From assembly GCA_963768885.1 (NCBI GenBank), contig CAVYJN010000012.1:1-64000 (forward strand): a DNA stretch of 64,000 nt, given 5' to 3'. This stretch comes from DASRIA01 sp963768885 (GTDB lineage: Bacteria > Actinomycetota > Thermoleophilia > Solirubrobacterales > JBBDJG01). Positions 24,221-32,648 of this stretch are shown here, piece after piece. The stretch's first letter is position 1. Every line of letters starts with the position of its first letter. The translations under genes and the position numbers were made by a program. The notes under the pieces were generated by a model that was given only the letters and a program-made list of their open reading frames with translations, was not told the origin of the DNA and ran no database searches.

Positions 24221-24637
24221 TCAGGAGTCGACGTGAGCGTCTTGCTCCGACAGTCCCACGGCTTCGAGGGCCTCCGTGTGATTCCAGAAGTGCTCGACGG
24301 CGAAGACCTTGCCCTTGCGCACCGTGTAGACGCCCGTCATCTCCAAGTTCGCCTCAGGCCCGTGGCCTGCGCCACGCCAGATGAACCGCACGACAACACG
24401 GTCGGCGGCGCCGATGACGTCGGTGATCAGTTCAAAGGCGTCGGCGTCCCAAGTCTCGCGCTGCTGCTCCAACTGGCGCATGACCGCTTCCCTGCCGACG
24501 AACGGTCCAGCCTCCGGCCAGCCCTCCGGGGCCCGCATAACGGCGTGGGCGTCGAACGCATCACGTATTGCATCCATGTCTCCTGCGTTCCAAGCTTTGA
24601 AGGCCGCTTGCACGACTTCTACGTTCTCCTGCGACAT
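24221..24637 (-). CDS. SnoaL-like protein, array copy 4
   Basis: A 138-residue member: MSQENVEVVQAAFKAW, then GDMDAIRDAFDAHAVMRAPEGW, a central VGREAVMRQLEQQRE and a C-terminal FAVEHFWNHTEALEAVGLSEQDAHVDS-type end. Unlike copies 1-3 it has no GATACT leader. Its ATG follows the stop of copy 5 by three bases (TAGGCGATG), so it depended on translational coupling to a gene that is now frameshifted. Confidence 0.82.
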   Translation of the reverse strand: MSQENVEVVQAAFKAWNAGDMDAIRDAFDAHAVMRAPEGWPEAGPFVGREAVMRQLEQQRETWDADAFELITDVIGAADRVVVRFIWRGAGHGPEANLEMTGVYTVRKGKVFAVEHFWNHTEALEAVGLSEQDAHVDS

Positions 24638-24640
24638 CGC

Positions 24641-25058
24641 CTACTCCGACAGACCGGCGGCTTTGAGGGCCGCCGCCTCGTCGTAAAACTCCCGGTAGCG
24701 CAAGATCTTGCCGGCGCGGAACGTGATCACGACGAAGTTCCGGGCGCTCACGGTTGCCCCGCTCCGCGGCCCCCGACCGCGTTCGCGGGTGACTACCAGT
24801 ACGTCGTCGTCGCAATCGACGAATCGTTCGGCCTCTCCGCCCACTCGTCCCACTGTTCCAGCCACCGCTCCCATGACTCGCGCACCCCGCTGTGACCACG
24901 GTAGACGCGGCCGTCGGCTCGCTGCGGGTCTTCGTACCACTCGATCTCGGGATCACGTTTGGCGATCAGTTCCGGCAACGCCGTGAGCAATGCCTGCTGT
25001 CCATGTCCGCCCCGGCGGCGAAGAGTGCCTTCGCAAACTCGACGTTCTCCTGCGACAT
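24641..25058 (-). pseudogene. Frameshifted SnoaL-like paralogue, array copy 5
   Basis: Three adjoining frames together make one family member. ATG 25058 reads MSQENVEFAKALFAAGADMDSR. After a break near 24993 the frame with TALPELIAKRDPEIEWYEDP follows. After a second break near 24880 comes RFVDCDDDVLVVTRE and the end YDEAAALKAAGLSE. Adding one base at each break restores a 139-codon gene, the exact family length. It is either a recent pseudogene or two deletion-type sequence errors. It carries the GATACT leader 9 nt upstream of its ATG (25068-25073). Confidence 0.75.
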
Positions 25059-25139
25059 CGCCCGCGCAGTATCGCGCGGCCCGCGACTCGACTCGAGGAC
25101 GGAGCTACGGATGAAGAATCCGGGCCGCACCCGACGGGC

Positions 25140-25286
25140 TCAGGAGTGGGCCTGAACGTCGTGCCCCGAGAGCCCGAGCTCGGCGAGGCCGCGCTCTTGG
25201 TCCGCCCAGATAACGAGCCTCGTGACCTTGCCGCCGCGGACGTGGAACAGGTTCGCTGCCTTCGTCCGCACTTGCCCGAGCTGCAC
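25140..25286 (-). pseudogene. 3' remnant of a SnoaL-like paralogue, array copy 6
   Basis: A 48-residue open frame reads AANLFHVRGGKVTRLVIW followed by GLAELGLSGHDVQAHS. This matches the C-terminal strand-helix end and terminal tail of the array members. An in-frame stop lies just upstream and no N-terminal half is found before the next gene at 25325, so the 5' part has been deleted. Confidence 0.65.
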
Positions 25287-25324
25287 GGCCGATCAAGCAA
25301 CTGGGGATCGGCGCTGCGGTCCGC

Positions 25325-25663
25325 TCAGGCCTTGTCGAGCTTCTCGCTGCTCTCCCTGGCGCGCTCCTCGTGGAAGGCAGCGGCGCGCTGGGCGTCGGCC
25401 GCCTTTCCCTCGAGCTGCTCCGCCTTGGCCGCATGCTGCTCGGCCTCACGGCGATGTGCCTCCGCCTCGCGGGCCACCTCCCGCGCCGCGGCCGAGCGCG
25501 ACTCGGCCTCTTCACGGTGCCCGCTCACCTCGCGGTCGAGCCGTGCGCGGTGCTGTGCGCGCTCGACCCGCCGCGCCCGCATGCGGGGCGCCACGACGAG
25601 CAAAGCCAAGCCCAGCAACGCCAGGACGGCGACAATGATCAGGATCACGGCAATCGTGGACAT
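25325..25663 (-). CDS. Small single-pass membrane protein with a cytoplasmic coiled coil
   Basis: This 112-residue protein has one N-terminal membrane segment (residues 4-26, ILIIVAVLALLGLALLVV) followed by a long, highly charged helix (RLDREVSGHREEAESRS through EERARESSEKLDKA). The helix is rich in Ala, Glu, Arg and Gln, with spacing expected for a coiled coil. No enzyme motif is present. Similar small anchored coiled-coil proteins are common in this bacterial group, with unknown roles. ATG 25663 gives the full membrane anchor. Confidence 0.72.
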   Translation of the reverse strand: MSTIAVILIIVAVLALLGLALLVVAPRMRARRVERAQHRARLDREVSGHREEAESRSAAAREVAREAEAHRREAEQHAAKAEQLEGKAADAQRAAAFHEERARESSEKLDKA

Positions 25664-25702
25664 GTGTTCCGCCTACCCACAATCGCCGAACTCAACCGCG
25701 GC

Positions 25703-26185
25703 TCACGGCCGCAGATGCACCAGCGTCACCCCGAAGCGCTCGCCCATCCGCTCGGCGATCAGCGAGCGGTGGCACGCCTCCGGGTCGCGCTCGACGCAGA
25801 AAAGCGCGGTCGTGCCCTGCGACGGCATCTCCGCGACGATCGGCGCGAGGTCGACCGCGTCGAGGATCTCGCGCACGTAGCGCTCGACGTAGGCCGGGGC
25901 CAGCAGCGCGCGCGAGCGCTTGCCCACGCCAAGGCGCTCGTCCTCGCGGTACTGGAGCTGGCGCAGCTCGGTCGTCGGCGCAAGCTCCTTGTGATGGCGG
26001 TACTCGACGCCGGCCCGCGCGAGCGCGGTCTGCAACCGGGCGGCGTTCGCCCACGCATACTCGCTCCCGCGCACGCCGCGGCGCTGGCGCACGTCGAGCA
26101 GCCGGCGCACGCCGGCTTCGTGCAGCGTCGCGAGGAAGCGCTCGAGCGTGAAGCCGTAGACCCCGATGGTCGCAACCGTCCGCAT
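25703..26185 (-). CDS. DUF488-family protein
   Basis: This 160-residue protein has TIGVYGFTLERFLATLHEAGVRRLLDVR at the N-terminus (the conserved 'T-x-G...F...L...L-x-D-V-R' of DUF488), then YRHHKELAPT, and LFCVERDPEACHRSLIAERM, where C and H are the invariant pair. DUF488 proteins are small, possibly nucleic-acid-associated or rhodanese-like; no activity is established. ATG 26185 has TAGACT 6 nt upstream, overlapping the promoter of the divergent GFA gene. Confidence 0.88.
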   Translation of the reverse strand: MRTVATIGVYGFTLERFLATLHEAGVRRLLDVRQRRGVRGSEYAWANAARLQTALARAGVEYRHHKELAPTTELRQLQYREDERLGVGKRSRALLAPAYVERYVREILDAVDLAPIVAEMPSQGTTALFCVERDPEACHRSLIAERMGERFGVTLVHLRP

Positions 26186-26191
26186 CGGGCG

Positions 26192-26201
26192 AGTCTAGGA
26201 T
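26192..26201. promoter_or_regulatory. Overlapping divergent -10 elements (TAGACT / TAGGAT)
   Basis: The 10-bp AGTCTAGGAT contains TAGACT on the minus strand (26197-26192, 6 nt from ATG 26185) and TAGGAT on the plus strand (26196-26201, 7 nt from GTG 26209). The two hexamers share two base pairs, so both genes appear to start as leaderless transcripts from one spot. Confidence 0.5.
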
Positions 26202-26208
26202 CTCGATC

Positions 26209-26652
26209 GTGGAGCCTCCCTTCACCGGCGGCTGTCTGTGCGGACGCGTGCGGTTCGAGATCACGGCGCCGCTCGGCCCCGCGTGCTACTGCCACTGCAC
26301 CCGCTGCCAGCGGCGCAGCGGGACGGCCGCGTCCGCGCAGGCGCGCATCGACGGCGCCTCGCTGCGGGTGATCGAGGGCGCGGACCTGCTGCGCGCGTAC
26401 CGCCCTCCGGCCGGCTTCGAGAAGGTCTTCTGCGCCGAGTGCGGATCGAGCCTCTTCAGCCGCAGCCCGGAGGACCCTTCACGCATGAGCGTGAGGCTGG
26501 GAGCGTTCGACGAGGACCCCGGCGTGCGCCCGAGCTGGCGGCAGTTCGTCGCCTACGCCGCCCCGTGGGAGGAAATCCCGGACGACGGGCTGCCTCGTTT
26601 CGAAGAAAGCACGCCAGGGCCCTGGGCCGATCCTCTCTCGCCCGTAGTCTGA
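26209..26652 (+). CDS. GFA/CENP-V-fold zinc protein
   Basis: This 147-residue protein carries the GFA (glutathione-dependent formaldehyde-activating) zinc ligands: GGCLCGRVRFE (CxC), CYCHCTRCQRRSG (CxCxxC) and FCAECGSSLF (CxxC). The family folds around structural and catalytic zinc ions; most bacterial members have unknown substrates, and the name does not prove formaldehyde metabolism. GTG 26209 is the start, with TAGGAT 7 nt upstream. It ends 5 bp before the RecQ gene. Confidence 0.88.
   Translation: MEPPFTGGCLCGRVRFEITAPLGPACYCHCTRCQRRSGTAASAQARIDGASLRVIEGADLLRAYRPPAGFEKVFCAECGSSLFSRSPEDPSRMSVRLGAFDEDPGVRPSWRQFVAYAAPWEEIPDDGLPRFEESTPGPWADPLSPVV
26645..26650 (+). promoter_or_regulatory. 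Leaderless-type -10 TAGTCT for the RecQ-like gene
   Basis: TAGTCT lies 7 nt upstream of GTG 26658, overlapping the end of the GFA gene. Confidence 0.45.
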
Positions 26653-26657
26653 GTCAC

Positions 26658-28643
<1,986 letters not shown>

Positions 28644-28662
<19 letters not shown>

Positions 28663-29171
28663 CGCACCAGCGCGTGCACGTCGTAGCCGGCGAGCAGCGT
28701 CTCCCGCGCGCGCAGGAACTCGAGCTCGACCACGAACGCGCATCCGGCGACCCGGCCTCCGAGCTGTTCGACGAGGTCGATCTTCGCCTTCGCCGTCCCC
28801 CCGGTCGCGAGCACGTCGTCGTGGATCAGCACGCGCGTGCCGCCGCTCAGCGCGTCGGCGTGCAGCTGCAGCTCGTCGAGCCCGTACTCGAGCCCGTACC
28901 GGACGCTGACCGTCTCGTGCGGGAGCTTGCCGGGCTTGCGCGCCGGGACGAAGCCGACGCCCAGCTCACGCGCGAGCGCGCCGCCGAAGATGAAGCCGCG
29001 CGCCTCCGCGGCGACGATCAGCTCGACGCCCAGCGGCCGCGCGTAGTCGGCGAGCCGGATGACCGCCGCGTCGAAGGCCGCGGGCGACACGAGCAGCGGC
29101 GTGATGTCCTTGAAGACGATGCCGGGCTTGGGGAAGTCCGGCACGTCGCGGATGTGGTCGCGCAGGTCCAC
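28644..29171 (-). CDS. apt: Adenine phosphoribosyltransferase
   Basis: A 175-residue protein: VDLRDHIRDVPDFPKPGIVFKDITPLL is the classic APT N-terminus, followed by EARGFIFGGALA, PARKPGKLP and the PRPP-binding loop VLIHDDVLATGGTA. It converts adenine and PRPP to AMP plus pyrophosphate in purine salvage. GTG 29171 gives the standard N-terminus and lies 8 nt after the stop of the MTA-phosphorylase gene; the longer frame is a shadow of that gene. The pairing makes sense because MTA phosphorylase releases the adenine used here. The 3' end overlaps the RecQ stop (convergent). Confidence 0.95.
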
Positions 29172-29179
29172 CGGCGGCG

Positions 29180-29974
29180 CTAGCCCTCGAAGCGGTAGAC
29201 GGTGCCCGGCGGCGTGACGCGGCGGCCCGGCAATGCGGCGACCGCGGCCGCGAGCACCTGCGCGAACACGGCGGCGCTGGCCCCGATCAGCCGCACCAGC
29301 TCGGCGACCGGGGTCGGCTCCTCGTGCACCCCGTTCGCGTAGTCGGTCGCGTACCCGAGCAGCGCGTACGGCAGCTCGGCCTCGCCGCACAGCACGGCCT
29401 CGGGGCCCGCCGTCTGGCTCACCGCCGTGACGCCCGCGAGCGCCAGCGAGCGGATCTCCGCGCGGGTGTTGAAGCGCGGCCCGTCCACGTGCCCGTAGCA
29501 CCCCCCGTCGCGCACCTCGGCGCCGGCGTCCCGGCACGCCTCGAGCAGCACCGTGCGCAGCTCGGCCGAGAACGGCCCCTCGAAGATCCAGTGACCGCGC
29601 AACGGGTCGCCGGGCGCGTCGTAAAACGTGCACAGGCGGCCGTCGGGAAGCCGGTTGACGAGGAAGTGCAGGTCGTCGAACGCGATCAGCGACCCGAGCG
29701 GCACCGAGGGATCGACGGCGCCGCAGACGGTCACCGCCAGCACGCAATCGGCGCCAAGCTCCCGCAGCGCGGCGACGTTCGCGGTGTGCGTGACCTGGCT
29801 CGAGAGCCGCGCGTGCCCCTCGCCGTGGCGGGAAACGTGCAGCACGTCGGCGTCGCCGAGGCGCCCGCGCGTGACGAGCGCCTCGCCGAAGCGCGTGTGG
29901 ACCGGCTCGGGCGAGCCGGCCTCGACGCCGGCGAGCGCGTACGTGCCGGTCCCCGTGATCACCCCGACCTTCAT
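29180..29974 (-). CDS. MTAP/PNP-family nucleoside phosphorylase
   Basis: This 264-residue protein has the trimeric phosphorylase pattern: VGVITGTG at the N-terminus, LHVSRHGEGHARLSSQVTHTANV (RHG-x-GH and H-x-x-N, the phosphate and base region), YGHVDGPRFNTRAEIR and SQTAGPEAVLCGE. It probably acts on S-methyl-5'-thioadenosine (yielding adenine and methylthioribose-1-phosphate) or a related purine nucleoside. The position directly upstream of apt favours MTA. ATG 29974 is chosen because MKVGVITG is the family start; the longer open frame overlaps the SDR gene. Substrate choice between MTA and other nucleosides is not certain. Confidence 0.88.
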   Translation of the reverse strand: MKVGVITGTGTYALAGVEAGSPEPVHTRFGEALVTRGRLGDADVLHVSRHGEGHARLSSQVTHTANVAALRELGADCVLAVTVCGAVDPSVPLGSLIAFDDLHFLVNRLPDGRLCTFYDAPGDPLRGHWIFEGPFSAELRTVLLEACRDAGAEVRDGGCYGHVDGPRFNTRAEIRSLALAGVTAVSQTAGPEAVLCGEAELPYALLGYATDYANGVHEEPTPVAELVRLIGASAAVFAQVLAAAVAALPGRRVTPPGTVYRFEG

Positions 29975-29990
29975 GGGCGCGCGCGGGCGC

Positions 29991-30776
29991 TCATGCCTCC
30001 TTCGCGTCCGCTCCCGTCGCGGGCGTGATCGCGGCGCTCCCGCCGAGCGCGCGGCGGACGAGGCCCGGCGCCAGCGTGCGCAGGCCGGCCGCGAGCGCGT
30101 ACGCGCGCGGCACGTAGCGCTCCGGCTTGCCGCCGGGTCCCGCCTGCCAGATCGCCTCCGCCACCTTTGCGGGGGACGAGACCATCCAGCGCGTGCGCAC
30201 GTTGTCGACCAGCTCGCGCTGGGGGAATCCCTCGGTCGCGATGAAGCCGGGGAGCACGAGCCCCACGTGCACGCTGTGGTCGCGCTCCTCCAGGTGCAGC
30301 GCGTCGCTCCACCCGCACAGGGCGAACTTGCTCGCGGAGTACCCGCCGGAGTTCCCGCGCGCAACGCGGCCGGCGGTGCTCGCGACGTTGACGATCGAGC
30401 TGGGAGCGGAGCGGCGCAGGAGTGGCAGCAGCGCGTCGGTGAGCCGCACGGTCGCATCGAAGTTGAGCTCCATGTGCCGGCGCACGTTCTCCCAGCCCGC
30501 GTCACCGAAACGTCCGCGCCAGGCCGCGCCCGCGTTGTTCACGAGCAGGTCGAGGCGCCCGTGCTGCTCGCCGACGACGCGCGCGATCAGCTCGGGCGCA
30601 TCATCTTGCACGAGGTCGACGGCGACCACCGTCGCCCCGCCGAGCTCGTCGGCCAGCCCGCGCAGGCGCTCCTCGCGCCGCGCGACCAGCACGAGCCGCG
30701 CGCCCGGCTCGCGCGCGATGCGGCGGGCGGTCGCCTCCCCGATGCCGCTCGACGCGCCGGTGACGAGCGCGATCAT
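29991..30776 (-). CDS. Classical short-chain dehydrogenase/reductase
   Basis: A 261-residue protein: TGASSGIGEATA (residues 6-17, cofactor loop), LVARREERL with Arg residues favouring NADP(H), NNAGAAWRG, NVASTAGRV with the catalytic Ser region, and YSASKFAL with Tyr and Lys of the active site. It is a soluble NADP-dependent oxidoreductase of unknown substrate. It is the first gene of a minus-strand run with the phosphorylase and apt genes, with 16 bp between it and the phosphorylase start, but a metabolic link is not evident. Confidence 0.88.
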   Translation of the reverse strand: MIALVTGASSGIGEATARRIAREPGARLVLVARREERLRGLADELGGATVVAVDLVQDDAPELIARVVGEQHGRLDLLVNNAGAAWRGRFGDAGWENVRRHMELNFDATVRLTDALLPLLRRSAPSSIVNVASTAGRVARGNSGGYSASKFALCGWSDALHLEERDHSVHVGLVLPGFIATEGFPQRELVDNVRTRWMVSSPAKVAEAIWQAGPGGKPERYVPRAYALAAGLRTLAPGLVRRALGGSAAITPATGADAKEA

Positions 30777-30783
30777 CGCGCGG

Positions 30784-31212
30784 CTACGTGAGCGCCGGCT
30801 CGTCTGCGTCGATCAGGCGCAGGAAGTGCAGGGCGCCCTCGGAGTCGAGCATGCTGAACCGGCGCCCGAGATCCTCGACGACCTGGTCGTGGTCGTCGTG
30901 CGCACGCAGGTAGTTGGCGAACCCGCCGTGTTCATCGTCGAGCGCCACGATGACCGCGGCGTTGTCGACCGTCGCCTCGATCTTGCGGCGATTTCGCACC
31001 ATGCGGGCGTCCTGCATGAGCTCGTCGACCTTCGCCGGCGTAAAGCGCGCGACCCTCACGGGGTCGAAACCTTCGAACGCGGCGGTCAGGCCCCCCAACC
31101 TCGCCTCCACGACGGCCATGCTGATACCTGTTCCGAACACCGCCTTCGTCAGCGCCTCGAAGATATGGGTCAGTGACATCGGCGTGATCGTGTTGGCTGC
31201 CTTCCCGGGCAT
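30784..31212 (-). CDS. Tag-like (3-methyladenine DNA glycosylase I related) protein, shortened
   Basis: This 142-residue protein contains FEGFDPVRVARFTPAKVDELMQD followed by MVRNRRKIEATVDNA, a close match to the core helix-hairpin of DNA-3-methyladenine glycosylase I. It lacks the usual N-terminal 'RCxW...YHDxEWG' part and the C-terminal zinc ligands, and starts instead with LTHIFEALTKAVF. Glycosylase activity is therefore uncertain. ATG 31212 is fixed by the Shine-Dalgarno GAGGAGG (31221-31227, 8 nt upstream). It is divergent from a secreted-protein gene. Confidence 0.7.
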   Translation of the reverse strand: MPGKAANTITPMSLTHIFEALTKAVFGTGISMAVVEARLGGLTAAFEGFDPVRVARFTPAKVDELMQDARMVRNRRKIEATVDNAAVIVALDDEHGGFANYLRAHDDHDQVVEDLGRRFSMLDSEGALHFLRLIDADEPALT

Positions 31213-31379
31213 CTGCTTCCCCTCCTCGACGGTTACCGAGCCGCGGCGCCGCCGAGCATAACGAACCCTTAACCAGAGCTTCATCCTGCCTCCCCGCGTC
31301 CGGGGTAACTCTTGCTGGAAGGCGGCTCAGGTCGCGCGCAACCGCGATCCGGGACGTATCAACGCAACGAGGAGGATTC

Positions 31380-32099
31380 ATGCGAAGAAGGCTGATCACA
31401 GCGCTGGTCGCTTGTGCCGGCGTACTGGCACTGGCGAGCGCTGCCTACGCGGCGGTGCAGGTCTCGTTCAGCGCATCGATGAGCCCGAACAAGGCCAACA
31501 AGCCCACCGGCCTGTTCGTGGACATCAAGTCGAGCGACCCGGCCGCAGAGCAGCCACCGATCATGAACCGCATCGTGATCAAGTTCGACAAGGGTGGGAA
31601 GTTCAACCCGAGCAAGTTCAAGCGCTGCAAGCTCGCCTCGCTCCAGGCGAAGGGCCCGAAGGGATGTCCCTCCGGCTCGAAGATCGGGAGCGGCAACGGG
31701 GTCGGCATGGCCAAGCCCGTGGTGACGGACCCCGTGAACGGCAGGCTCACGCTGTTCAACGGGTCTAAGGTCGGCGGCAAGGACGCGGTGTTCGTGTACG
31801 TGTTCCCCGACCTGGGACCGACGTTCGTGTCGGTCGGCAAGATCAGCAAGTCGGGCGGCCGCTACACGCTCGACTTCAACATCCCGCCGATCAAGACGCT
31901 GCCGAACGCTCCCGACGCCTCGGTCGTCTCGGTGAAGACGAAGACGCCGGTGAAGAAGGTGAAGAAGGGCAAGCGCCGCTTCTACCTGATCACCGCCCCG
32001 AAGATCTGCAAGGGCACCTGGAAGGGAACCGGGACCTTCTACTTCACGACCGGCGAGACGCAGACGGTGCCGTTCAGCCAGAAGTGCAAGAAGAGGTAG
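31380..32099 (+). CDS. Secreted protein of unknown function
   Basis: This 239-residue protein has a clear signal peptide (MRRRLITALVACAGVLALASAAYA, cleavage near residue 24) and a basic, beta-rich mature part with Lys clusters (KTPVKKVKKGKRR). Cys residues at CKLASL, GCPSGS, ICKGTW and QKCKK may form two disulfides. The segment GKFNPSKFKRCKLASLQAKGPKGCP looks like a repeat-type motif; I recall similar secreted proteins in Thermoleophilia, without a known function. Shine-Dalgarno GAGGAGG is 6-7 nt upstream of ATG 31380. A bidirectional hairpin follows. Confidence 0.72.
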   Translation: MRRRLITALVACAGVLALASAAYAAVQVSFSASMSPNKANKPTGLFVDIKSSDPAAEQPPIMNRIVIKFDKGGKFNPSKFKRCKLASLQAKGPKGCPSGSKIGSGNGVGMAKPVVTDPVNGRLTLFNGSKVGGKDAVFVYVFPDLGPTFVSVGKISKSGGRYTLDFNIPPIKTLPNAPDASVVSVKTKTPVKKVKKGKRRFYLITAPKICKGTWKGTGTFYFTTGETQTVPFSQKCKKR

Positions 32100-32133
32100 C
32101 TGCTGCGTAGCTCCTGAGCTGGACGTTCTCGAC

Positions 32134-32157
32134 ACGGCCCGCCACCCGGCGGGCCGT
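32134..32157. terminator. Bidirectional terminator between convergent genes
   Basis: A 10-bp perfect stem ACGGCCCGCC/GGCGGGCCGT (32134-32143 and 32148-32157) with loop ACCC lies between the secreted-protein gene and the convergent Asp-rich gene. Confidence 0.65.
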
Positions 32158-32164
32158 CGTCGTT

Positions 32165-32636
32165 CTAGTCGTCCTCGTCCTCCGACCCGCCCGAGTCGCC
32201 GGACCCGGAGTCGTCGGATCCCGAGTGCCCGGAGTCGTCCGAGCCGGAGTCGTCCGAGCCGCGGCCGCGCTCACGTCCCTTGCCGCCGTCATCGCCGGCA
32301 CGGTCCTCCGGCGAGGTCGTGACGGTCGGTGCCGGGGGGTGCAGGTGCAGCCGCGCCCGGTGCAGCCGTGCGCTTCGCCGCCTCCCTGCGCTGCCGGCGC
32401 TCGCGACGCGCGCGTACCGCACGACGATGCGCGGCGGCGCGGCGGCGCTCGGCCCGCCTGCGCGCTGCGTTGTCCTGCGCCTCGGGCGGCGCGAGCGCGT
32501 CGCCTGCGCGGACGGGCTGGGCGGACAGGCCGATGGAATCCTCGGACACGGCGTTCGCGGCGAGTCCCACGGCCACGGCGACGAGGAGGCCCGCGACGGC
32601 CAGCAGGACGGTGAGTGTCTTTCCGTGTCGCCGCAC
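32165..32636 (-). CDS. Membrane-anchored or secreted protein with Ser/Asp-rich tail (frameshift at a G6 run)
   Basis: Reading frame one gives a hydrophobic N-terminus (TLTVLLAVAGLLVAVAVGLAA), a short linker and a highly Arg/Ala-rich helix. After the G6 run at 32334-32339 the product should switch frame to PTVTTSPEDRAGDDGG and a C-terminal tail of DDSG, SGSD and EDEDD repeats. With five G instead of six the protein is a continuous 156 residues. Without the shift the frame instead ends at 32289 in a poor Pro/Ala sequence. The start is GTG 32636 with TAGCCT 6 nt upstream. The function is unknown; the acidic tail resembles that of the protein on the other side of the two-component genes. Confidence 0.6.
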
Positions 32637-32642
32637 GATTCG

Positions 32643-32648
32643 AGGCTA
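32643..32648 (-). promoter_or_regulatory. Leaderless-type -10 TAGCCT for the Ser/Asp-rich protein gene
   Basis: TAGCCT on the minus strand lies 6 nt upstream of GTG 32636, overlapping the end of the histidine kinase gene. Confidence 0.45.

Larger units (their letters stand above)
22877..25286 (-). repeat. Tandem SnoaL-like gene array
   Basis: Four complete, one frameshifted and two truncated copies of one gene family lie head to tail. Four copies (starts 23308, 23754, 24197, 25058) share a nearly identical leader ending AGTATC-GCGCGGGCG on the complementary reading, with GATACT 9 nt before ATG, and all share the first six or seven codons. Unequal recombination is the likely origin. Confidence 0.8.

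Noticed and set aside
24700..25060. The broken SnoaL-like copy as a selenoprotein using an in-frame TGA
   Set aside because: The breaks are frame changes, not a TGA within a continuous frame, and the residue is not a conserved Cys position in the paralogues.
23309..25073. The repeated leaders of the SnoaL-like array as CRISPR repeats
   Set aside because: The repeats are separated by whole genes of about 420 bp, are part of coding starts and leaders, and have no cas genes nearby.
25105..25515. A minus-strand open frame of 136 codons upstream of the array remnant
   Set aside because: It overlaps the well-supported membrane coiled-coil gene and the SnoaL remnant in other frames and has an Arg/Pro/Ser-rich shadow composition.
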